Shown here piece after piece: positions 9,478 to 18,820 of a DNA stretch of 29,312 bases (position 1 is the first letter of the stretch; each line of letters opens with the position of its first letter). The translations under genes and the position numbers were made by a program. The notes under the pieces are model-generated. The model was not told the origin of the DNA. It searched no databases and saw only the letters and a program-made list of their open reading frames with translations. The stretch spans positions 682,467-711,778 of the forward strand of contig SCFE01000094.1 of assembly GCA_004352715.1 (NCBI GenBank), written 5' to 3'. The stretch is from Hofstenia miamia. Its lineage: Eukaryota > Xenacoelomorpha > Acoela.

Positions 9478-9981
9478 TAGTGTCAATTTGAATTCCTTTG
9501 TTTCTCATGTGATTACAACATACTTAACATATTGCATGGTTTATAAATTGATAGAGTTAGGTTGAGTTGTGACATCAGTATGTGATCACTGCACTAAGTG
9601 GGGCACACACAATAAATATCCACATTGATTTGAGTTATCATCATTTCAGAATGGGGAGCGATGCAATTGGTGAAATGTTGGATACTAGATTTGGCATAGG
9701 GCAGAAGCCCATCAAAGTTGATTGCATTTGGTGTTGCCTAAATAGTGATTATTAATATTAGTTCTAATATTAGTTAGTAAATGTAATTAACATAACTAAG
9801 GCAATTGAGAAGGTAGTTCCTTTCCTGCCATTTATGCTAACTAAGGAATTTAGAGATTCATTAGGGCTAAGAATATCCAAGAAGATGATTCTACACTATT
9901 ATGGCACACTTCTACCAAATATTGCACAGAAAACACATAAGATGTGAAACCTATTGAAGAAATTGTATCATTTGAATTTTT
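9478..9981 (+). other. Leader of family Q copy D joined to pol remnant (noncoding)
   Basis: It starts with TAGTGTCAATTTGAATTCC, the putative primer-binding position. GTTGAGTTGTGACATCAGTATG is the inverse of the ACACAACTCAAC block in the other copies. After about 9750 the sequence no longer matches and runs into an integrase fragment, so gag, protease, RT and RNase H are deleted here. No ORF of its own. Confidence 0.35.
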
Positions 9982-10484
9982 ATGGAAGTAGTAAGAAAAA
10001 TTAGACAAGTTAAAAATGGAAATTCCAAAATTACAGTCATTAAATATACCAGATTAACAATGAAGAGAATGGAAAGAGTAGCTAATAGTTGTTTTCAAAG
10101 AGACAAATGGAGACTTAATAGAAATAGACTACTATACATGGAAGGGAAAACACTAAGAATTGTAATACCAGAGCATTTCAAAAGAGATTTAATAAAAATA
10201 ATACACAAGAAAGGCCATATAGGCATCATACAAACAGAAGTAATGTTTAATACAAGATTTATAATGATTGGTATAAAAAAGACAGTGAAAGAAATAATTA
10301 ATAAATGTAAAACATGTCTATTGAACCATAAAACACGTTCCCCAAGGCAAAACAGCATAACTAGAAAAAACAATTGCAATACCCCTAAACAACATAGTGT
10401 GTATAGAATTGAAAGTTTATCATAAGATGATGAATGTTATCAGTATTTACTAGTAATAGTTAATAACTATACAAAGTATGCAAG
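9982..10484 (+). pseudogene. Ty3/gypsy-type integrase fragment (HHCC domain plus start of core)
   Basis: Open for 147 codons, then continuing in the same frame past one TAA (10423-10425). Residues about 75-112 carry the integrase zinc-binding pattern: His in IIHKKGH, second His at KGHIG, and the Cys pair in NKCKTC (TGT codons at 10306 and 10315). It is preceded by RNRLLYMEGKTLRIVIPEH, the usual strand ahead of that domain. After the stop, CYQYLLVIVNNYTKYAS matches the opening strand of the rve core (yllvviDnfTry), with Asn at the usual Asp. The reading is cut at 10485 by repeat P. The protein would insert element cDNA into host DNA, but this copy lacks nearly all of the DDE core. Confidence 0.7.
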
Positions 10485-10862
10485 TGTAGAGTCACCCAGG
10501 GCCTCTTTTTGATTTGTATTAGTGCTAAATGCTGCCTTAAATTAGTTTGTTATGTCACTATGATGTCTTGATTTTCCACTATCAGTTTTCTAATGAAGTA
10601 ATTCAAACTTATAATTATCTGTCCCCTTGTTTTAGATAAACTTGTGATTGCTTTATAATTTTGCAAGGGAACTTTAATGCAAGTTTTGTAAATACCAAGC
10701 AGGTAATAATTCTTGAATTGTTATAAATATGTGAGAGACCTGTAGTGATTTCACAATAGATTTAGTCTCACTTCAATTGTCTTTGCTCTTTTTGAATTAT
10801 TTATTATGCTAACACTTTTAGATTTTCAATGGATTATGTTGTAATAATTATTGCTTAAGTTC
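10485..10862 (+). repeat. LTR-like repeat of family P, copy 2
   Basis: It begins TGTAGAGTCACCCAGGGCCTCT and has TATAAATA at 10732-10739. It ends before TGGTGACAATTTGAGAG (10863), the putative primer-binding site. Block order is the same as in 3146-3510, with many substitutions, so this is an older or different subfamily copy. It abuts an integrase remnant on its left, as a 3' LTR would, but the coding part and the LTR may belong to different insertions. Confidence 0.5.
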
Positions 10863-11412
10863 TGGTGACAATTTGAGAGTTACTCCACTGTGTTTAGGGC
10901 AACAACAGTATCTCTTCCAGTTAGCAGCCCAAATCATGGTACCACATTAAGTTATGGCTATGATTAACTATAGGGAAATAACAAATTTATTTGATCATTT
11001 CTATTTGTACATTGCACTTAAAAAATTACACTGTTATTATAATATATTGCTGGTGAAATGCATGGCAATTACATGCAATGTTTATTATTTATTTACATGA
11101 GCTGAGGAAATAAGAACAATTGAGATTTGGTTTAATTGATCTAGAAATTAACAACTAGAGACACAAAATTAGCACCTTGGCAAGCTTGGATCTATTTGTG
11201 GATATGACTTTGGAATGATACCATGTGAATTGGTTGCTGTTGGAGGATAATTTTTGGTGGAATATTTTCTGTTTCAATATCAACAGTGCTTACAAACCAT
11301 TCTCTATCAGACAACCATCACAATCAACTAAGACATACTCAAGACAGTTCTCCAGGTCAAAAAAGGGAGAGTAGGATGACAAAATCAGAAGTGAAAAACT
11401 ACATCTGTATTT
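10863..11412 (+). other. Leader-like sequence of family P copy 2, then unmatched DNA
   Basis: To about 11270 it is colinear with 3511-3880 (ACTCCACTGTG, TACATGAGCTGAGG, GAGACACAAAATTAGCACCTTGG, GTGAATTGGTTGCTG). From 11270 to 11412 I see no match and no gene. The LINE 3' end starts at 11413. Confidence 0.35.
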
Positions 11413-13862
11413 AAGAGTCAAAGCAAATTTATTGCTTAAATGTATATAAAAACTATAAACTAACACATGACAAAAATATTTACAAAACTAATTAAATATG
11501 CAATATTAATTAAAGGGCAGTTTTAAAAGTAATTTGACCATGCGTTGAGTTTATTATCTATGCCCAATAATGTTTGCCTACTTAATAGAACTTGTTTTAT
11601 TTTTTTCTTGAAGTGTTTATAGTTTTTCTCACATTTTATATCAATACTTAAATCATTCCAAGAGATTGAACATTTAAAAGAAAATGAATCTTGACGATTA
11701 TTGATGCTAAAAAGTGTTTTATTTCTTTTATTGATTTTGATGTAATTATTAAGAAAACTTAATGAACTTAATTCATGAATAAATTTGTGAATCATACATA
11801 AAGATTGATACTGAATAAAGTAATTCGGGGCCAAAATGTTATATGATGATCTTAATTGCGTTATGGATTCATGTTTTTCAATATAATTAAGTGTTCTAAA
11901 TGCCCAGTTAAACATTTTTGCTAATGATGAACGTTTTTGCGATGTGAGATTTTGAAAAAGAAATGCACAGTAATTAAATTGACTTAAGACAAATGAATGA
12001 ATTAGTTCTACATGCGATGATTTTCCTACATGGCGCAAATGGTACAAATATTTTATTCCACATGCCATCTTTTTTAATTTGTGGGAGAAGAAATTATCGA
12101 AATTTAAGTCATTGTCTAATAATACACCTAGATAGTTTACACATTTACTTTGACTAATTTCGTTACCACAAACATTAATTTTAAAATTTTTAGTAAGCTT
12201 TTGTTGTTGTTTAGATGAAAAGATAATAAATTGAGTTTTGTCAGAATTGATTTTTAGTTTATTATGATTGAAATATGTTACGAGATTTTCAATATATTTT
12301 GTCAAATGTTTGGTTGCCTCAAAGGGATTTTTTGCTGTCCGTAATATACAAATATCGTTTGCATATTGGTAAATAGTTCCATTTGTCAAGGATTTTGAAA
12401 TGTCATTGACATAAAGTGCGAAAAGAATGGGTCCTAATACAGTTCCTTGTGGTACGCCTAGATTTGTAGTAGTATAGTCTGAGAAAATGTGATCAATTTT
12501 TACTCTTTGTCTGCGATTCTCTAAAAAACTCATAATGAAATTTATTGCATTGACACTAAAACCTTCTAGCCTTAATTTTTCTTCTAAAATATCGAAATTC
12601 ATTGAATTAAATGCTTTGCTTAAATCAAGTAAAGCAACCGCTGTAAACAAATTTTGATTTAAATTTTGTTTAATTTTTTCTGTGATTGATAAAATCGCAT
12701 CAGATGTGCTGAATTTAGGTCGAAATCCAAATTGATTACTTGATAAAATTTGATTGTCATTGATAAATTTGTACATTTGTGCGGCTAGTAGTTTTTCAAA
12801 TATTTTTGAGAAGGGGTGTGTTATACTAATTGGCCTGTAGTTCATGGGGTCTAGCGGGTCTCCTTTTTTATATAACGGTGAAATATCAGATTGCTTTAAA
12901 AGGGTAGGAAAGTCATTATTTATAATACTTTGATTAAATGCTACAAGCAGGTATTCACCAAAAATATAAAAATATTTCTTAATTATCCAATACGGCAGGT
13001 TACTGGATCCACATGATTTATTATTATCTAGCTTATTTACTACATTTCTAAGGTCATAGTAGGAAATTAAGTTGAAATGAAACCGTTCCTTGCGTATATC
13101 AGGTTGTTGGGGTGAATTATTTCCAATTTTTCCGAATTTAAAATTGAATTTACCCATATTTTCAAAATTTCTGTTTAAAATGTTTGCGATATCCTTCTTA
13201 TTCTTGTACATCTTATTATCATGTTTGATTCCTTCAATGCTTATGTTTAGCCCCTTAGTTTTACCAATGCTTTTATTAAGAAAATTCCATTTTTGGTTAG
13301 ATTTCTTTAGGCGTTTGAAATAATCCTTTAACTTACATTCATAATTAAATTTGCGGCTCTTTTTGATTAATTGCTTAGCGTGTTCATAATTAGTCCAATT
13401 AAGATTGATGGGATCCGATTTCGCAAGTTCAAAAAGTTTATTTTTCTTAATTACCAGGTCCTTAATCAAGTCGGAATCACGGGGTTCGTTAATCACTGGC
13501 CTTAATTTAGTGCTAATTAACTTTGTTCGCAGCGGTGCTACTTTGTTTAACGCTTTGGTGATTTCACAAGTGATGAATTTTAACATACTATCGGCATCAT
13601 TAAAAGTGTAGGTTATATCAAAGGATATGTTCTTCAAGAGGTGTATAAATTTTTGCTCATTAAAGTTGCTAAAATCCCTAGAATAAATAACTTTCCTATT
13701 TTTTGTCCTGAACTTATGGTTACTAACATAAACGCAAAGATTGTGATCACTAAATGATTCAAACATATATGTTTTATATTTATTACAACTATCGGATAGA
13801 AAATAGTCAACTAAATTAGAAAATCTAGTTGGGTTGGTTTTATTAATAGTTTGAAAGGGTGC
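11413..13862 (-). mobile_element. 5'-truncated CR1/L2-like LINE (copy 1)
   Basis: On the minus strand the element runs from within its endonuclease domain (homology ends near 13856-13862) through the RT and a short 3' UTR. Its 3' end is AATAAATTTGCTTTGACTCTT at 11413. The second LINE in this window ends with the same bases at 15345, which fixes the 3' terminus. 5' truncation is typical of target-primed reverse transcription. The 3' UTR (11413-11522) includes AATAAA. No clear target-site duplication was found. It appears to have landed between P-type leader DNA and a plus-strand coding remnant. Confidence 0.85.
11523..13856 (-). CDS. LINE ORF2 fragment: endonuclease C-terminus and reverse transcriptase
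   Basis: An uninterrupted frame of about 777 codons. The first ATG is at 13766, but in-frame homology extends to 13856 (NPTRFSNLVDYFL), so the 5' end is a truncation. In order: the endonuclease tail with SDHN near residue 37 of the extended frame; a linker (ALNKVAPLRTK); RT fingers (NYRPISITHPFSKIFEKLL); NQFGFRP; motif A LLDLSKAF; GVPQGTVLGPILFALYVND; motif C at 12354-12365; then YLGVLLD and a C-terminal thumb region. The enzyme would nick DNA and copy the LINE RNA at the target. Motif C reads YAND, not YADD: a catalytic Asp is replaced by Asn (AAC, 12357-12359). Motif A's second Asp is also Asn (AFN). The frame is otherwise intact, so this is a fairly young but probably inactive copy. Sequence style points to CR1/L2 in the Jockey superfamily. 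Confidence 0.9.
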   Translation of the reverse strand, partial: FQTINKTNPTRFSNLVDYFLSDSCNKYKTYMFESFSDHNLCVYVSNHKFRTKNRKVIYSRDFSNFNEQKFIHLLKNISFDITYTFNDADSMLKFITCEITKALNKVAPLRTKLISTKLRPVINEPRDSDLIKDLVIKKNKLFELAKSDPINLNWTNYEHAKQLIKKSRKFNYECKLKDYFKRLKKSNQKWNFLNKSIGKTKGLNISIEGIKHDNKMYKNKKDIANILNRNFENMGKFNFKFGKIGNNSPQQPDIRKERFHFNLISYYDLRNVVNKLDNNKSCGSSNLPYWIIKKYFYIFGEYLLVAFNQSIINNDFPTLLKQSDISPLYKKGDPLDPMNYRPISITHPFSKIFEKLLAAQMYKFINDNQILSSNQFGFRPKFSTSDAILSITEKIKQNLNQNLFTAVALLDLSKAFNSMNFDILEEKLRLEGFSVNAINFIMSFLENRRQRVKIDHIFSDYTTTNLGVPQGTVLGPILFALYVNDISKSLTNGTIYQYANDICILRTAKNPFEATKHLTKYIENLVTYFNHNKLKINSDKTQFIIFSSKQQQKLTKNFKINVCGNEISQSKCVNYLGVLLDNDLNFDNFFSHKLKKMACGIKYLYHLRHVGKSSHVELIHSFVLSQFNYCAFLFQNLTSQKRSSLAKMFNWAFRTLNYIEKHESITQLRSSYNILAPNYFIQYQSLCMIHKFIHELSSLSFLNNYIKINKRNKTLFSINNRQDSFSFKCSISWNDLSIDIKCEKNYKHFKKKIKQVLLSRQTLLGIDNKLNAWSNYF

Positions 13863-13871
13863 AAAGCATTA

Positions 13872-14308
13872 ATGAAAATAAAGAAGTATGAATTCACTAT
13901 AACACTTAATAACAAAGAATGTGGATGCTGTCAGCAATGCATATCAAAGTAATTGCTCTGATGAAAAAGTCAATACAAATATTGAAGAAATATTTTACAC
14001 ATATTAGGGTGAGGAATCAGCCACTAAGAAGACCAAGTATAGTAGAGACAGCTAACAATATGGGAATTTGTCTGACAGAGATTGATATCTTAAGTGATGT
14101 GACAAGAAAATATATGTGGGGCACAACATCAAACTTCAAACTTTGGCAGGTGAAAAAGCAGCCATGGATAATTACTAGAAATTTGATGTGAAGAGAAGAA
14201 GCTGAAATAATTCATTTGGTGAAGAAAATAAGACACAAATTGGCCAATGAGAAAGTAAAAAAAGATATGAAATACATGTCAGATTACCCTAAATGTTCTT
14301 ATACATAA
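13872..14308 (+). pseudogene. Unidentified plus-strand coding remnant beside the LINE
   Basis: A frame beginning ATGAAAATAAAGAAG near 13872 stays open to TGA at 14189 and then continues in frame to TAA at 14306. It contains YEFTITLNNKECGCCQQC, DILSDVTRKYMWG and, after the stop, EAEIIHLVKKIRHKLANE. The Cys cluster and basic C-terminus suggest a nucleic-acid-binding or gag-like protein, but I do not recognise it. It is cut on its left by the LINE. No match with the other remnant at 7918-8771 is obvious by eye. Confidence 0.35.
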
Positions 14309-15312
14309 ATAATTAAAAAATCAGAAATAATGAAAAAAATAGGAACATGTCTGATGGAAATATTTAAAGTGATAAGCAAATCAGAAGAGGAAACACAGAG
14401 AGATTGCTACAATCTAAGGAGACAACAATAAAACAAGAAAACAAGGATAATTTTGTAAAAAGTTATATTTAAGAATATTTAGTTGACTTGATTAAATTGT
14501 CTTGCTTGAAAAAAAATTAAATAATTTCAAAATAATGAAAATTAAAGATAGATTGAGAATAGAACTGCTTTAGTTGAAAAGTCTATTCAACAATTGTTAG
14601 CATTTTTCAATGACTTCTTTTACCACAGTTGACATTCTAAGAGAACACTCATTGAGATCTTGAGGTGCAACTGCACTAAAAGCATATTTTAAAAATGTTT
14701 TGCTCAATGAAACTTGAGATTATTAAAGTCAATCACTTCCACAAAAAGCATTCATGATTAAGGTAAAGCAACATTGAATGTAAAGACGCATTTGTCTATT
14801 ACATATATTATATTAAACCACAATCATGTTCTTGGATATAAAGAAATTATAATTCAATTGTTTTCAGTTGATTTAAATATCATATCCAACCTGGTTCATC
14901 AATATCTTCTAGTATGGTGTAAAGTTGCACAGAGTTTCTCATGGAGCACGTTTGCATCTTCTTATATTCACAGGAGGAATGTAGGCAAAACTTGTTGAAT
15001 AAGAAATAATTTGTGTAATCAAAACCTTGCTTGCAATAGATTGCTTAGAATTATTAAAATAGTTATTTAAGCAGATGTCATTGAAAAATTTTGGAGGTCC
15101 ATGAATCACAATACAGCATCTTATGCCTCATAGGCAAACTGTATTGAATTTGAAATAATGTAAGTTACAGATATTGTAAAATACATGTTAAAAGTATCAA
15201 AATATTAGACATTGCTTAAAACAAAACATGGATTGAGAGGCATGTATAATTACTTAATTCTCCCTTCTATGGATCAGTGCACATAAATTTTTTGTGGATT
15301 GGATTGGATTTA
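14309..15312. other. Noncoding AT-rich stretch
   Basis: About 1 kb with no recognisable coding, repeat or RNA feature. The single plus-strand ORF at 14774-14998 has no motif. The right end (GGATTGGATTGGATTT, 15298-15313) borders the LINE tail. Confidence 0.4.
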
Positions 15313-15344
15313 ATAATAATAATTATAATAATGATAATAATGAT
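15313..15344. repeat. (AAT)n/(GATAAT)n microsatellite: 3' tail of LINE copy 2
   Basis: TAATAATAATAATTATAATAATGATAATAATGATA lies immediately 3' of the conserved LINE end (minus strand). Short tandem tails of this kind are usual for CR1/L2-type LINEs, in place of poly(A). Confidence 0.65.
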
Positions 15345-15599
15345 AAGAGTCAAAGCAAATTTATTGCAGTGATTAAATGACAGTAAAAAAAGCTACAAAC
15401 TACAAATAAATGTATTTACAAAATTATAATAAAATATATATAGAATAAATGTATGTGTGTCTATGTGTGCAGTGAGCTCAGTGTAAAAAACCTGTAAATG
15501 TGTTTAGAATGTTTGTGTCTCTGATTGTATTTTGTCGATGTAAAAGTATGATTTTAATTTTTTTCTAAATTTTTTTAAATTCTATTCTTATCTCATTTT

Positions 15600-16009
15600 C
15601 TAAATCATTCCAAATATTAGAGGCTGCTCAGTGAAAACTAGGATAGGAAATACTGCTACAAATAAACTTATGTGATCGAAGATTTACTTTTAAGTAATTA
15701 TCAAGAAAAGAAATTGATTGTCGGCCATATTTATACTTAAATAAAATTGAAGCTGCATGGAATTTTACTTGATATAGCGGGGATAATATATTATACTTTC
15801 GTCTGTATTCACTAACATGGTCATGCTTACGTGCAAAATTTAATGTTTTTAATGCCCAATTAAAAGTTTTTGATAATAAATAGCGGCTTTTTGAATTAAA
15901 ATTTATAAATAAAAATGAACAATAATGTAATTGTGATAAACAAAGGGCATGTAATAATTGAACATGATAATCTGGCCCAAAATTTCTTAGGTGGTATAAG
16001 TATCTAACG
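15600..16009 (-). pseudogene. LINE RT C-terminal (thumb/post-thumb) segment
   Basis: The minus-strand reading begins VRYLYHLRNFGPDYHVQLL right after the N at 16010 and continues CLSQLHYCSFLF, LSKTFNWALKTLNFARKHD, FLDNYLKVNL. It aligns well with the C-terminus of LINE copy 1 (IKYLYHLRHVG.., FVLSQFNYCAFLFQ.., FLNNYIKIN). The end is broken near 15625, where the two copies also share a DLENEIRI-like tail in another frame. Confidence 0.8.
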
Positions 16010-16010
16010 N

Positions 16011-16330
16011 AGTTCAAAGAGTTTCTGCTTTATGTTTACGGTATTCTTAATTACTTGATTATCAGTCGTGCTTAAATTAAAGCGTCGTGATTTATTAACT
16101 ACTCGGCGGGTTTTTCGCGGTGCTACTTTGTTTAGGGCTTGATTGATCTGTGCCGCGATGTAATTTAGCATGTGGGAANGATCTCATCTGAATAAATTTT
16201 GAAATCCCTAGAAAAAATTGTTTTAAATTTGGGAAGCTTAACTTGAATCTTACTAGTATAAATACAGAGTGCGTGATCACTGAAGGATTCAAGGATATAA
16301 GTCTTATGTATAGTTTCCGAACTGGAAGCC
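16011..16330 (-). pseudogene. LINE endonuclease C-terminus and linker, displaced
   Basis: The minus strand starts with ETIHKTYILESFSDHALCI, equivalent to KYKTYMFESFSDHNLCVYV of copy 1. This is the SDH catalytic-domain end of the APE-type endonuclease. It continues to IFSRDFKIYSDE up to the N at 16179. Between 16178 and 16011 it reads MLNYIAAQINQALNKVAP and then KQKLFEL, matching the linker of copy 1 (ITKALNKVAP, KNKLFEL). It sits after the RT core instead of before it. Confidence 0.75.
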
Positions 16331-16782
16331 ATTTTTTGTAACTTTTTTAGGAGAAATTTATCGAATTTTAAATCTTTGTCAATATCAACACCTAAATATG
16401 TAACACGATCAGATTGTTTTATTGGAACACTGTTAACAATTAATTCGATCTTGTTTGTTATTTATTTTACAGTATTAGGGAAAATATAATGAATTGCTTT
16501 TTTTCAATATTAATTTTTAATTGATTGGATGTAAATTTTTTGTAGCCCTAAATGCATCATTATCTGTATTTATGAGGCAAGTATCATCAGCAAATTGATA
16601 TATTTCACTATGTTTTACATGTTTAATTATGTCATTTACATATATTGCAAATAAAATTGGCCCTAGTACTGTGCCTTGAGGCACTCCTCGTTCGGTTTTA
16701 ATATAATCAGATTTCATATTATTCATTAAAACACCTTGTTTTCTATTTTCTAAAAAACACATAAGTAACTTAATTGAATTTT
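16331..16782 (-). pseudogene. LINE RT palm core with intact FADD
   Basis: The minus strand holds FLENRKQGV, RGVPQGTVLGPILFAIYVND and YQFADDTCLI (motif C intact, unlike copy 1). A frameshift follows near 16520, then DRVTYLGVDIDKDLKFDKF and LLKKLQKMA. The fingers and motif A are absent because the block begins directly at the N (16783). Its 3' edge is fused in frame to the endonuclease tail. This order is not functional. Confidence 0.8.
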
Positions 16783-16783
16783 N

Positions 16784-17312
16784 TTTTTTTTCATAAAAAT
16801 TAAAATAGTTGATGTTAAAGTCACCTAATATGTTTAGTGAGTAATTATTTCTGGGAATATCTGAAATTTCATTGCATTTATACTTTATAAAGTCTAGAAG
16901 AAAGTTCTTATTTGGATTATAAGTAACATTAATTAATTCATTTTCCGAAGATTTTGTAGGTGATTTAATTTCGATCCATAATGATTCAAAAACAGAATGA
17001 TCTGATTCAAATTCTTTCTTACGTATTGGATTTAAAACTTTTGGTACAATTAGCATGAGGCCACCACCTCTACTATCTCTATTTTTAACAAAAACACTAA
17101 AATTTTCGAGGTCTGGATTGAACAAATTTGGATTAATATCATTGTTTAACCAAGTTTCCTTTAATAGAAAAAATTGAATTTGAGCCAAATTGAGATGCAA
17201 TTTTAAGAAAATGATTTCTATTTGAATTCAGACTTCTGATGTTTAGATAAATATATTTAAAATTATTTTTATAATGATACGCTAAATTTTCAAGATTACG
17301 TTCATCTAAGAT
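16784..17312 (-). pseudogene. LINE APE-type endonuclease, N-terminal half
   Basis: The minus strand starts just after the 2A motif and reads ILDERNLENLAYHYKNNFKY then IYLNIRSLNSNRNHF, the conserved N-terminal strand (NvRSLn) of APE-like LINE endonucleases. One frameshift near 17190 leads to FFLLKETWLNND (the ET..L motif with the catalytic Glu), RDSRGGGLMLIV and LNILGDFNINY (GDFN). It is cut at the N at 16783, before the SDH motif. The enzyme would nick the genomic target. Confidence 0.85.
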
Positions 17313-17339
17313 TGGGCCAGGATTTAATTCTATATCTCC
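17313..17339 (-). other. 2A-like ribosome-skipping motif GDIELNPGP
   Basis: On the minus strand the nine codons read GDIELNPGP, an exact fit to the 2A consensus D-(V/I)-E-x-N-P-G-P with the usual preceding Gly. Upstream in the same frame is a hydrophobic run ending LIILT, as in other 2A sequences. It lies between the ORF1-like and endonuclease regions, so it would release ORF1 from ORF2 by skipping at the Gly-Pro bond. 2A-like sequences are established in several APE-type LINEs. Activity here is inferred, and the upstream ORF is now out of frame. Confidence 0.8.
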
Positions 17340-17350
17340 TGTTAGAATAA

Positions 17351-17775
17351 TTAAATTATTATAAAGAAGAGTGGAATTGATTGAGCGTGGCGAAAGAAGG
17401 AATGATCAAAGACTGGAATGACACTAAGACGACGTTGAGAGAAACTTCTTATGATTTGATTGCAATGTTGGATTGCAAAGTTATTTGAGAGGTTATGATC
17501 AGCACAGACAGGGGTGATTTCGAAAAGGTAGATGTGTGTGAATTTCTTCTTGACTTCTGTGATTGTGATGATGTTTTGTAGCTTTTGGCGGAACGTGTTA
17601 GGATTGCACTTGAGTGCATCGATTAGACCGGTGTTGAGCATCACAGTGTCGACGTGAGTACTTTGGTGTTGCGTGATTTTTTGCGTTAGAGCTGCGGTGC
17701 TACTTCCTGGATACGAGTGAATGGTTGTGATTTGATTTTGAAGGAGATGACGTGAACGAGCGTATTTGAGGATGC
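17351..17775 (-). pseudogene. LINE ORF1 with SGNH/GDSL-esterase-like domain
   Basis: The minus-strand frame is open to the stop at 17351. It reads ITTIHSYPGSSTAALTQKI, then HVDTVMLNTGLIDAL, then TITEVKKKFTHIYLFEITPV, and ends SVIPVFDHSFFRHAQ. This follows the SGNH-hydrolase layout: block I (here PGSST), vDtVvlhvGtND (block III), the kvvisei strand, and a late block with Asp/His. Block III has GLID in place of GTND, so the oxyanion Asn is lost. Esterase-type ORF1 proteins are known in CR1/L2-like LINEs. A one-base shift near 17360 breaks fusion to the 2A frame (RSINSTLLYNNL..). The N-terminus is replaced by (ATT)n. Confidence 0.65.
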
Positions 17776-17910
17776 TAATAATAATAATAATATTAATAAT
17801 AATAAATGGTGGGGCGGATACAGAGGCACAATGCTCTAGGGATGCGGGCAAGGACAACCAACGGCCCTATTTTTATGAGTACGGGCTAGGGGATACGGGC
17901 CCTACCCCAG
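17776..17910 (-). repeat. GC-rich SINE-like segment with (ATT)n tail
   Basis: 17807-17910 is strikingly GC-rich for this window (GGTGGGGCGGATACAGAGG.., TACGGGCTAGGGGATACGGG). On the minus strand it is followed by a (TTATTA)n tail at 17806-17776. A short GC-rich body with the same kind of 3' tail as the neighbouring LINE is how a CR1/L2-mobilised SINE would look. No tRNA head is evident. It could also be another repeat's 3' end. Confidence 0.4.
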
Positions 17911-17969
17911 TATATACATATACTTAATGAAATCATAACAAGTGCATTTGTAAATTAAGGATTAAACTA

Positions 17970-18014
<45 letters not shown>

Positions 18015-18804
18015 GTAAGCATTTTTATATTTAGCAATTAAGACTGATGCCGAAGATTGATTAGGTATTATCGTTTTACTGTAACATTTTTTACATAATA
18101 AATAGATATGGTTTTTGCTCTACGTGTTTTGTATCATAATTTATTTTATTTAGGTAGAAAGGTAGTAAAAGAAAGTTTCTCTTGATATGCTGATCAGTTT
18201 TATTAATTTTAATTAATTTTAAATTTCATGATTAAAACTGCATACAATATATTACTTGTCTTTGTTTAGATGTTGTTACTACTTCATTCCCACTAGAGTT
18301 GCAGAAACGTTTTTTATATTCAGGTTTGTCAAAAATTGTTATTTTTTATTTACAATATATTTTAGGCAATTTTTGAAAATTGGTTTTTCATTACTTCTTT
18401 CAGTGCAAAGTCAACCCTCTTCTTATATTGCAATGCAAATAAAGTGAGGCCAATTTTAAATATTCAATAAGTTATTATTTAAACTAATTTTCTATAATTA
18501 TCGGCATTTCAAGAGAATTTGACAAATGTTATTTCTTATGCAATTACTAAGAAATTGATTTTAATGCAATATGATGGATTGCCCTATTAGTGCTATATTA
18601 TGCATTAAATTATTTAAGGCTTGTTCATAAAAAAACCTTTAACGCCATAAAGATTTCATTTGAATGCGTGATTGAGACAAATGCACATTTTAGTATTGCT
18701 GCTAATTTGCAACTAATATAATATCATTGCATTATGGAAGATAAAATTTTACTATTGCTATTAATTACAATTTGTTGATGTAATATATATTCTATGACGT
18801 CGCA
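17911..18804. other. Noncoding stretch with (AT)n microsatellite
   Basis: It contains (TA)n at about 17973-18006. The 63-codon plus ORF at 18256 has no motif. I see no gene or RNA in the remaining AT-rich DNA. Confidence 0.45.
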
Positions 18805-18820
18805 ACTACACCATTTCCAG

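Larger units (their letters stand above)
15345..17775 (-). mobile_element. Rearranged CR1/L2-like LINE with SGNH ORF1 and 2A motif (copy 2)
   Basis: This is a minus-strand LINE related to copy 1, more complete at its 5' side but scrambled inside. From 5' to 3' along the minus strand: an SGNH-like ORF1 (17775-17351), a 2A-like motif (17339-17313), the endonuclease N-terminal half (17312-16784), the RT core (16782-16331), the endonuclease C-terminal part and linker (16330-16011), then the RT C-terminal region (16009-15600) and the 3' UTR. The expected order puts the RT core after the linker. Single N bases at 16783, 16179 and 16010 sit at or near the joins. Flanks: an (AAT)n tail on the left and a GC-rich SINE-like piece on the right. 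Confidence 0.85.

Noticed and set aside
13090-13611. Plus-strand ORFs over the LINE
   Set aside because: They are shadows of the 747-codon RT frame on the minus strand.
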